Shown: positions 6,951 through 11,984 of the stretch, piece by piece
Layout of the letters: every line of letters begins with the position of its first letter
Numbering within the stretch: the stretch's first letter is position 1
DNA from: an uncultured Oscillospiraceae bacterium
GTDB taxonomy: Bacteria > Bacillota > Clostridia > Oscillospirales > Oscillospiraceae
Assembly: GCA_944385305.1 (NCBI GenBank)
Contig: CALWWS010000012.1
Location: forward strand, 1-12,544
DNA length: 12,544 nt
Reading direction: 5' to 3'
The notes under the pieces: model-generated
What the model was told of the DNA's origin: nothing
Database searches by the model: none
The model's input: the letters and a program-made list of their open reading frames with translations, nothing else
Made by a program: the position numbers and the translations under genes

Positions 6951-7093
6951 ACAGTTCGTTCAACAATTGGGAGGGGGGAAGTGCTATCCTAAGGATGCGA
7001 CCAGGAAGCAACAGGAATTAACTCTCTCTTCTCTCCCTCTCTCAACACACACACAGGGAAACCGGACTTGTCCCAAAGGACAGGTCCGGTTTT
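6951..7093 (+). ncRNA. Possible small RNA or leader RNA ending at an orphan terminator
   Basis: The plus-strand terminator at 7059-7093 has no gene upstream on that strand, which implies that something is transcribed into it. A weak promoter candidate is TTTGGA (6916-6921), 17 bp, TATATT (6939-6944), giving a start near 6951 and an RNA of about 140 nt. The interval has a G-rich run (6969-6978), a long unstructured C/T tract (about 7022-7043) that could base-pair with Shine-Dalgarno sequences, and a CA repeat before the hairpin. The only ATG frame (6995-7021, eight codons) lacks a properly spaced ribosome site, so a peptide is unlikely. It could instead be a leader of the sigma operon. Confidence 0.3.
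7059..7093 (+). terminator. Strong intrinsic terminator without an assigned gene
   Basis: AAACCGGACTTGTCC (7059-7073) pairs over 15 bp, with one T-G wobble, with 7078-7092 around a CAAA loop. A T/C-rich tail TTTTCTCTGTCTT follows. It sits 112 bp before the sigma factor and just upstream of that gene's promoter. Confidence 0.8.
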
Positions 7094-7103
7094 CTCTGTC
7101 TTA

Positions 7104-7112
7104 TGGTATACT
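7104..7112 (+). promoter_or_regulatory. Extended -10 promoter of the sigma/anti-sigma operon
   Basis: TGG followed by TATACT (7107-7112) forms an extended -10 element. No good -35 box lies 16-18 bp upstream because that region is the terminator stem. The leader would be about 85 nt and includes the inverted repeat at 7133-7171. A second, sigma-dependent start is possible from TGTAAC at 7146-7151, which resembles ECF-type -35 sequences, but I see no clear -10 for it. Confidence 0.5.
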
Positions 7113-7132
7113 CAAAACAAGCAGCTTAAAAA

Positions 7133-7171
7133 GTTCTGAAAGAGCTGTAACAAATAGAGCTCTGGGAGAAC
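7133..7171 (+). repeat. Imperfect inverted repeat in the sigma-factor leader
   Basis: GTTCT + 3 nt + AGAGCT (7133-7146) pairs with AGCTCT + 3 nt + AGAAC (7158-7171) across an 11-nt loop that contains the TAACAAAT part of TGTAACAAAT. The hairpin lies about 35 bases before the start codon and could be an RNA structure or a protein-binding site. Confidence 0.45.
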
Positions 7172-7204
7172 AAATCCACAGACAGGCGAAAGGGGGGAGC
7201 GGAG

Positions 7205-7711
7205 ATGGCCCAGGACGGCGGGGATCTGTACGAACAGCACGCCCGGTATGTTTTTCGCTACCTGTTTGCCCTGTGCGGCGACGGAGACACGGCAGAGGAA
7301 CTGACCCAGGAGACCTTCTGCCAGGCGCTGCAGGGCTTGGCCTCATTCCGCGGTGACTGTACCCCACAGGTTTGGCTGTGCGCCATTGCCAAGCGGCTGT
7401 GGTTCAAGGAGCTGGAGCGGCGCAGGCGGACAGCCCCCCTGGAGGAGCAGGCCCTCTCCCAGCTGCCGGCCGCCGAGGACCCGGCGGCGGAGGCGGAGCG
7501 GCGCAGTGAGCGTATGCAGCTCTACAGGGCTATGCAGGGGCTGGAGGCGGAGACCAGGGAGGTTATTTACCTGCGCCTGGCAGGGGAGTTCTCCTTTCGG
7601 GAGATTGGGGCAATCCTGGGCCATACGGAGGTATGGGCCAGGGTACGCTTTTACAGGGGCAAGGAAAAGCTGATGAAGCTGATGGGAGGCGGCGGGCATG
7701 GAGAAGGATAG
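7205..7711 (+). CDS. ECF-type RNA polymerase sigma factor
   Basis: This 168-residue group IV sigma factor directs RNA polymerase to a small regulon, probably in response to envelope or metabolic stress. Region 2 (about 5-75) includes YEQHARYVFRYLFALCGD and EELTQETFCQALQGLASFRG, the -10 recognition helix. Region 4 (about 104-160) includes LEAETREVIYLRLAGEFS and the helix-turn-helix SFREIGAILGHTEVWARVRF for the -35. Length is normal for the class. The ATG at 7205 is preceded by GGGGGAGCGGAG, a strong ribosome site. Its last 14 bp overlap the start of the anti-sigma gene, so the two are co-translated. The linker (75-103) is rich in Arg, Glu and Ala. The exact ECF group cannot be assigned by eye. 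Confidence 0.95.
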   Translation: MAQDGGDLYEQHARYVFRYLFALCGDGDTAEELTQETFCQALQGLASFRGDCTPQVWLCAIAKRLWFKELERRRRTAPLEEQALSQLPAAEDPAAEAERRSERMQLYRAMQGLEAETREVIYLRLAGEFSFREIGAILGHTEVWARVRFYRGKEKLMKLMGGGGHGEG

Positions 7712-8687
7712 GCTGGCGTGCTGTGTGGTGCGGGATCTGCTGCCCGCCTACCTGGAGGATCTCACCGAGCCGGAGACGGCGGAGCTGGTGAGAGAGCACT
7801 TGGCGGGCTGCGAGGCCTGCCGGACGCTGGAGCAGGATATGGGCGCTGCAATCCCTGTGGATCAGGCGCCCAGAAGAGCACTGAACTTTCTCAAGCGGGT
7901 GAAGCGCACCCGCCTGCTTGCCGCCGTTCTGGCCGCAGCGCTGGCTTTGTGGTGTATGTGGTGGCTCTACGATCAGGAGTACCACTACCCCAACACGGAG
8001 GCGGGCCGCCTTGCAGCGGTGGAGGAGTATATTCCGTCCCCGGCGCATTCTACCATGCAGCACGGGGTCAAGGCGGGAACCTCTCTCCGTGTGGTAGACT
8101 ATGCCCAGCGGGGAAGGGAGCTGTATATCGCCTATGGGGCGGAAAACAGGGACAATGTCCACGGTATTCTCTGCCTGGAGCAGGGCTGGAACGGCAAGTA
8201 TCAGCCGGTCAGCGCCAGTGAGAACCCATTTCCCTATACCGCAGGGGTCTGGGGTGAGACCGTGCGGGAGGGAGAAGCGGGCGGCGATCAGTTGTTTGCC
8301 CTGGTGGGAGAGGGCTGCCGGGAGATTTACGGAATTCTGGTCACTTATTACGTGACACGCAGCGATGTGGGGAATGGGGAAGGTTTCCAATCCTACCAGG
8401 TGGCCTACGAGGTGACTCAGCCTGATTTTCTCTGGCTGTTCGAGCTGGAAACGCTGGAGAGCGAGCTGGGCATTCCGGCAGGGAAGCTGGACAGAGTGGG
8501 CTATGTGGAGGTAGCTCTCCTGGATAGGGAGGGGAAGGACGTCACTGCAGCGTATGTAGATGAGGAGGTATCCGACAACTGGAGCGGCGGGAAGAGTACG
8601 GCGGAGCGGTCTGTGCTCTATGTCTTTATGGGAATTGTGGCCGCTCTGGGCATTGTGTTTATACGCTATTTTCTGCGCAGAGATTAG
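7698..8687 (+). CDS. Membrane-anchored zinc-finger anti-sigma factor
   Basis: This 329-residue regulator presumably binds and holds the ECF sigma encoded just upstream. The N-terminal zf-HC2/ZAS domain has CVVRDLLPAYLEDLTEPE (9-26) followed by HLAGCEAC (His34, Cys38, Cys41); Cys8 or Cys9 could be the fourth zinc ligand. TM1 spans about 72-91, an extracytoplasmic domain of about 215 residues follows, and a second helix near 308-325 (VFMGIVAALGIVFIRYFL) brings the short tail RRD back inside. Two TM helices around a large outer domain are more than the usual single-pass ZAS protein, so the outer domain may be the sensor. The ATG at 7698 lies inside the sigma gene with GGGAGG eight bases upstream. 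There is no obvious terminator after the gene. Confidence 0.92.
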   Translation: MEKDRLACCVVRDLLPAYLEDLTEPETAELVREHLAGCEACRTLEQDMGAAIPVDQAPRRALNFLKRVKRTRLLAAVLAAALALWCMWWLYDQEYHYPNTEAGRLAAVEEYIPSPAHSTMQHGVKAGTSLRVVDYAQRGRELYIAYGAENRDNVHGILCLEQGWNGKYQPVSASENPFPYTAGVWGETVREGEAGGDQLFALVGEGCREIYGILVTYYVTRSDVGNGEGFQSYQVAYEVTQPDFLWLFELETLESELGIPAGKLDRVGYVEVALLDREGKDVTAAYVDEEVSDNWSGGKSTAERSVLYVFMGIVAALGIVFIRYFLRRD

Positions 8688-8694
8688 AAAGTTG

Positions 8695-8709
8695 CGTGAC
8701 AAGATCACG
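8695..8709. promoter_or_regulatory. Crp/Fnr-like palindrome, putative activator site
   Basis: CGTGACAAGATCACG is a perfect CGTGA-N5-TCACG palindrome resembling the Crp consensus TGTGA-N6-TCACA, but one base shorter in the spacer. Its centre (8702) lies about 41 bp before the predicted start of the rhodanese/reductase unit, the position used by class II Crp/Fnr activators. A Crp/Fnr-family gene lies at the other end of this unit. Confidence 0.5.
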
Positions 8710-8727
8710 GTAATTGCCGGGCATCTT

Positions 8728-8736
8728 TGGTATGCT
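8728..8736 (+). promoter_or_regulatory. Activator-type promoter of the sulfur operon
   Basis: TGG plus TATGCT (8731-8736) makes an extended -10 element. The -35 region (CGGTAA at 17 bp) does not match the consensus, which suggests dependence on an activator bound at 8695-8709. Predicted start is about 8743, leaving a 56-nt leader. Confidence 0.55.
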
Positions 8737-8798
8737 GAGTCCATAAGAAAAACCGGCGGCCCCAAGCCTGGCCGATACGGCGTGAAAGGGAGATTTAT

Positions 8799-9119
8799 AT
8801 GGGCTTTTTTGATTTTTTCCGGGGAACGGACATCAATGATGGGGTGCGGCGTTATCTGGACACCCCCGGCTCTCTGCTTGTAGATGTGCGCACCCCGCAG
8901 GAATACCGGCAGGGTCACATTCCAGGCAGCAGAAATTTTCCCCTGGGGGAGACCGACGAGTTGGAAAAGCAGGTTCCCGACCGGGAGACTCCGCTGTTTG
9001 TTTACTGCCTCAGCGGCTCCCGCAGCGGGAGAGCGGCGGGGGTCCTGCGGCGTATGGGCTACAAAACCGTGATCAACATCGGCGGTATCAGCGGATACCG
9101 GGGAAAGGTGGAGCGCTGA
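8799..9119 (+). CDS. Single-domain rhodanese (sulfurtransferase)
   Basis: This 106-residue cytosolic rhodanese carries sulfane sulfur as a cysteine persulfide. Seen features are LLVDVRTPQEYRQGHIPGSRNFPLGE (26-51, split here by the CH2A-type region) and the active-site loop VYCLSGSRSGRAAG with catalytic Cys70 and a six-residue loop (CLSGSR) typical of sulfur-transferring rhodaneses rather than Cdc25-like phosphatases. The N-terminus MGFFDFFRGTDIN is short, without signal or membrane segment. The ATG at 8799 follows GAAAGGGAG six bases upstream. The stop overlaps the ribosome site region of the next gene with only one base between them, so it is made together with the reductase and likely exchanges persulfide sulfur with it. 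Confidence 0.95.
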   Translation: MGFFDFFRGTDINDGVRRYLDTPGSLLVDVRTPQEYRQGHIPGSRNFPLGETDELEKQVPDRETPLFVYCLSGSRSGRAAGVLRRMGYKTVINIGGISGYRGKVER

Positions 9120-9120
9120 G

Positions 9121-10815
9121 ATGAAGGTTGTGATTGTGGGAGGCGTGGCCGGAGGAGCCACTGCGGCGGCCCGGATTCGCCGTCTGGATGAGCAGGCGGA
9201 AATTGTGGTTTTTGAGCGCTCGGGCTATGTGTCCTATGCAAACTGCGGCCTGCCCTACTACATTGGCGGCGTGATCACAGACCGGGAGGAGCTCACCCTC
9301 CAGACCCCTGAGAGCTTCTGGGAGCGGTTCCGGGTGAGTATGAGGGTGCGCCACGAGGTGACCGCCCTGCACCCGGAGCGCAAGGCGGTCACCGTGCGCA
9401 ATCTGGACACCGGTGAGGTCTTTGAGGAGCGCTATGACAAGCTGCTCCTCTCCCCGGGGGCAAAGCCCACCCAGCCGTCCCTGCCCGGCGCCGGCTCGGA
9501 TCGCCTTTTCACCCTGCGCACGGTGGAGGATACCCTGGCCATCCGTGCCTTTGTGGAGCGGGAAGAGCCCAAATCCGTTGTGCTGGCCGGTGGCGGCTTT
9601 ATCGGCCTGGAGCTGGCGGAGAATCTGCGGGAGCTGGGGCTGGAGGTCACCATCGTCCAGCGCCCCAGACAGCTGATGAACCCCTTTGACCCGGAGATGG
9701 CTGCCTTCCTCCACGCCAAAATGCGGGAGCACGGGGTGCGCCTGCTGCTGGGGCGGTCTGTGGAGGGCTTCCAGGATACCGGGAGCGGTGTGCGGGTACT
9801 CCTCAGGGATGAACCTGCCCTGGAGGCGGACATGGTGGTGCTGGCCATCGGCGTGACGCCGGATACCGTCCTGGCCAGGGAGGCGGGGCTGGAGCTGGGG
9901 ATCAAGGGCAGCATCCTGGTCAATGACCGGATGGAGACCTCGGTACCCGACATTTACGCCGTGGGGGACGCGGTGCAGGTTCGCCACGCAGTTACCGGAC
10001 AGGCCAGCCACATTGCCCTGGCCGGGCCGGCCAACCGGCAGGGGAGGATTGCCGCCGACAACATCTGCGGCGGGGACAGCCGGTATCCCGGCTCCATGGG
10101 CTCCTCGGTGCTCAAGGTGTTTGACATGACCGCCGCTGTCACCGGCGTGAAGGAGGAGACCGCCAGAAAGGCGGGGATTGACTGTGACAAAGTCTATCTC
10201 TCCCCCCTGAACCATGCGGGCTACTACCCCGGCGGAACGGTGATGACCATGAAGGTGCTCTTTGAGAAGGGGACCTACCGCCTGCTGGGGGCCCAGATTG
10301 TGGGCGGCCAAGGGGTGGATAAGCGGATTGATGTGCTCTCCGCCGCCATCCGGGGCGGGCTCACCGCTCTGGATTTGACGCAGCTGGATCTGGCCTACGC
10401 GCCGCCCTATTCTTCGGCCAAGGACCCGGTGAATATGGCGGGCTTTATGGCGGAGAACCTCTCCCATGGGCTGCTGCGCCAGTTCCACCTGGAGGATCTG
10501 GAGTCCCTGCCCCGGGACGGCAGCGTTACCCTGCTGGACGTGCGCACCCGGGAGGAGTATGAGAGGGGGCACATGGAGGGCTTTGTGAACATCCCGGTGG
10601 ATGAGCTGCGGGATCGGCTGGGAGAGCTGCCCGGCGGAAAGCCGGTCTATGTGGTCTGCCAGAGCGGCCTGCGCAGTTATGTGGCCTGCCGGATGCTGGA
10701 ACAGCGGGGCTATCCCTGCTATAACTTCTCCGGCGGTTACCGGCTGTATGAGACTGTAGTACTGGATCGCCTGGCTGCCAGTACTGCCCGGCCCTGCGGC
10801 CTGGAGATAAAATAA
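9121..10815 (+). CDS. CoA-disulfide/persulfide reductase fused to rhodanese (CoADR-Rhod)
   Basis: This 564-residue FAD- and NAD(P)H-dependent flavoprotein is predicted to reduce CoA disulfide, CoA persulfide or polysulfide. Domains: an FAD-binding Rossmann motif VVIVGGVAGGATAAARIRR (3-21); the catalytic motif SYANCGLPYY with Cys42 (CoADR family, single Cys rather than a CxxxxC pair); an NAD(P)H Rossmann fold VVLAGGGFIGLELAENL (153-169); the second FAD motif IYAVGDA (278-284); a dimerisation domain (about 325-445) with YAPPYSSAKDPVN (425-437), whose tyrosines are typical of CoADR; and a C-terminal rhodanese domain (about 455-552) with LLDVRTREEYERGHMEG and active-site Cys513 in CQSGLRS. The length matches fused CoADR-Rhod/Npsr enzymes (about 550-570). 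The ATG at 9121 has GGTGGAG seven bases upstream and follows the rhodanese stop by one base. The two rhodanese active sites suggest persulfide relay to Cys42. Confidence 0.95.
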   Translation: MKVVIVGGVAGGATAAARIRRLDEQAEIVVFERSGYVSYANCGLPYYIGGVITDREELTLQTPESFWERFRVSMRVRHEVTALHPERKAVTVRNLDTGEVFEERYDKLLLSPGAKPTQPSLPGAGSDRLFTLRTVEDTLAIRAFVEREEPKSVVLAGGGFIGLELAENLRELGLEVTIVQRPRQLMNPFDPEMAAFLHAKMREHGVRLLLGRSVEGFQDTGSGVRVLLRDEPALEADMVVLAIGVTPDTVLAREAGLELGIKGSILVNDRMETSVPDIYAVGDAVQVRHAVTGQASHIALAGPANRQGRIAADNICGGDSRYPGSMGSSVLKVFDMTAAVTGVKEETARKAGIDCDKVYLSPLNHAGYYPGGTVMTMKVLFEKGTYRLLGAQIVGGQGVDKRIDVLSAAIRGGLTALDLTQLDLAYAPPYSSAKDPVNMAGFMAENLSHGLLRQFHLEDLESLPRDGSVTLLDVRTREEYERGHMEGFVNIPVDELRDRLGELPGGKPVYVVCQSGLRSYVACRMLEQRGYPCYNFSGGYRLYETVVLDRLAASTARPCGLEIK

Positions 10816-10819
10816 TAAT

Positions 10820-10856
10820 ACCGCCCGCCGCATTTTTGCGGTGGGCGGTGCTTTTT
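10820..10856. terminator. Bidirectional terminator between convergent genes
   Basis: ACCGCCCGCCGCA (10820-10832) pairs with 10837-10849 around a TTTT loop with one wobble. A T run (10852-10856) follows on the plus strand, and an A/T-rich tract (10809-10819) serves the same role on the minus strand. It ends both the reductase gene and the convergent Crp/Fnr-family gene. Confidence 0.92.
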
Positions 10857-10866
10857 CATGCAGATC

Positions 10867-11523
10867 CTATTCTGACAGGCGGCGCAGGCCGGCGGCGTCC
10901 GCAATTTCCACAGTTCCCCGGGACAGGCGGACAAGCCCCTCTCCCTGGAAGTAGCGGAGCATTCGGGTCACCACCTCCCGGGCAGTGCCCAGGTGATTGG
11001 CAATCTTCTCGTGGGTGATGGAAAGCCTTGTACTGTCCTCCAGAGTACTTTCCTCCAGGAGAAAGGCAGCCAGTCGCCGGTCAAAGCTGTGCCACATCAC
11101 CTGTTCCATCAGCCAGGTTACCTGGGAGAAGCGCTCCGCCATCAGTTTGTTGGTAAAGTTGGCCAGGGGTGCGGAGGCTTCCATTACTTCCTGGTAACGC
11201 TCCGGGGGGATCAGCCAGAACTGTGTGTCCTTTTCCGCCTCCAGAGCAATATTCAGGTGCAGCTGCCCCATGGCGCAGGCGGCGGAGAACAGACAGAGAT
11301 CCCCTTGAAACAGACGGTAGAGGGTAATCTCCCGCCCCTCGGGGGAGAGAATGAAAGCGCGCAGCTGGCCCTTCCGCACCAGCAGAAGGCCCAAGCAGTC
11401 CCCGGCACCTCCGTGAAGCAATGCGCCCCGCCCGGCATGGCGGGGGACAGCTGCTCCCGTGAGGGCTTCACGCTGCTTTGCTGTCAGTCTGTCCCAGACG
11501 GCAAAACCGTCTGCCAGCTCCAT
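10867..11523 (-). CDS. Crp/Fnr-family transcriptional regulator with a Cys-x5-Cys pair
   Basis: This 218-residue regulator has an N-terminal cyclic-nucleotide-binding-type beta barrel (about 10-115, with GDCLGLLLVRKGQLRAF and EGREITLYRLFQGDLCLFS), a long dimer helix (about 118-150) and a C-terminal winged helix (about 150-215) with RLSITHEKIANHLGTAREVV and recognition helix TAREVVTRMLRYFQ. Recognition residues Arg-Glu-x-x-Thr-Arg lie between those of Crp (R-E-x-x-G-R) and Fnr (E-x-x-S-R), compatible with a GTGA-type half site. Cys43, Cys77 and Cys83 are in the sensor domain; no Fnr-type N-terminal [4Fe-4S] cysteine cluster is present. I chose the ATG at 11523 (AAAGGGG eight bases upstream) over the upstream GTG at 11532, which lies against that ribosome site. 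It is convergent with the CoADR operon and probably controls it from the palindrome at 8695-8709. The effector could be a sulfur or redox signal, which is inference. Confidence 0.92.
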   Translation of the reverse strand: MELADGFAVWDRLTAKQREALTGAAVPRHAGRGALLHGGAGDCLGLLLVRKGQLRAFILSPEGREITLYRLFQGDLCLFSAACAMGQLHLNIALEAEKDTQFWLIPPERYQEVMEASAPLANFTNKLMAERFSQVTWLMEQVMWHSFDRRLAAFLLEESTLEDSTRLSITHEKIANHLGTAREVVTRMLRYFQGEGLVRLSRGTVEIADAAGLRRLSE

Positions 11524-11548
11524 ATGCCTCACCCCTTTCTATGGGGAC

Positions 11549-11577
11549 AGTATAGTGGAATTCTTGCTTTCTGTCAA
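11549..11577 (-). promoter_or_regulatory. Sigma-A promoter of the Crp/Fnr-family gene
   Basis: On the minus strand a perfect TTGACA (11577-11572) and TATACT (11554-11549, 5/6 match) are separated by 17 bp. The start near 11542 gives a leader of about 20 nt. This strong promoter predicts constitutive production, so regulation is likely at the level of protein activity. Confidence 0.88.
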
Positions 11578-11636
11578 AAGATTTGCAAGTCTCATTCAGA
11601 TAGCAAATTAAATCGGAATAACCGTTGCAAAGCTGA

Positions 11637-11869
11637 TATTCACCAAACCGCGTACAAACGATTTCATTGATTGAGAACGGTGGGCGAAAGGCTGCCATTG
11701 AGATCGCGACGAGGCTGCTCACAACACAAAACTGATCTTTCGGATGGAGTTTGTCCGCCGGGCGGACGTGCAGACAGAGACCATTGAGCGCTATGTTCGA
11801 GAGGGCCTGCGCCAGGCAATTCTTCAGGGCCAAAGTAAAGGTTGCTTTTATGAACTGGCCGTTCTATAA
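11637..11869 (+). pseudogene. Possible decayed gene fragment, frame-shifted
   Basis: The 461-bp gap between the Crp/Fnr gene and the ThiF-like gene has no intact gene. On the plus strand one open stretch (11637-11735) contains ENGGRKAAIEIATRLLTTQ. Shifting frame at about 11720-11745 gives EFVRRADVQTETIERYVREG up to a stop at 11867-11869, with helical, charged, protein-like composition. The pattern of an Ala-Ile-Glu-Ile-Ala helix followed by a short helix-turn-helix-like tail is reminiscent of the C-terminal tails of Rpn/PD-(D/E)XK 'transposase-like' nucleases. That resemblance is by eye only. The last frame alone has a 41-codon ATG frame (11744-11869) without a ribosome site. Base composition is lower in GC than the neighbours. 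From 11870 to 11984 I see nothing further, not even a clear terminator for the ThiF-like gene. Confidence 0.25.
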
Positions 11870-11984
11870 TTTTTAAAAGAGCAATCGATAAAACGGATAT
11901 GTCTATCAGTTTCGCCAGGTGTCCTGCCAGCCTGGACAGCCGTGCCTTCGTGCCGGACAATGTTCACCTGAGTGGCGCCGCCGG

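Noticed and set aside
6995..7021. Eight-codon leader-peptide frame (MRPGSNRN) before the orphan terminator
   Set aside because: The purine-rich run is about 15 bases too far upstream and AAGG abuts the ATG, so initiation is unlikely; the codons are also not biased to one amino acid as in an attenuator.
8737..8798. GC-rich stretch after the anti-sigma gene as a terminator
   Set aside because: Only short imperfect pairing (GGCC/GGCC) and no T run; it is better explained as the leader of the rhodanese operon.
7563..9161. 532-codon minus-strand open frame across the sigma, anti-sigma and rhodanese genes
   Set aside because: It runs antisense through three well supported genes and their intergenic regions, and has no recognisable domain or ribosome site.
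9088..10833. 581-codon minus-strand open frame opposite the CoADR-Rhod gene
   Set aside because: This is a GC-bias shadow of a gene with clear catalytic motifs; its His/Gln/Gly-rich composition is typical of such shadows.
11545..11605. Short inverted repeats (GACAG/CTGTC and CTTGC/GCAAG) around the Crp/Fnr-family promoter as an autoregulatory site
   Set aside because: The arms are only 5 bp with long spacers and do not resemble the palindrome at 8695-8709, so they are within chance expectation.
11468..11833. 121-codon minus-strand frame over the Crp/Fnr promoter
   Set aside because: It covers a consensus promoter and the regulator's start, and has no ribosome site or domain.
11848..11967. 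Short minus-strand frame after the ThiF-like gene that might be a sulfur carrier
   Set aside because: It needs a GTG start with no spaced ribosome site, and it lacks the C-terminal Gly-Gly and fold pattern of ThiS/MoaD.
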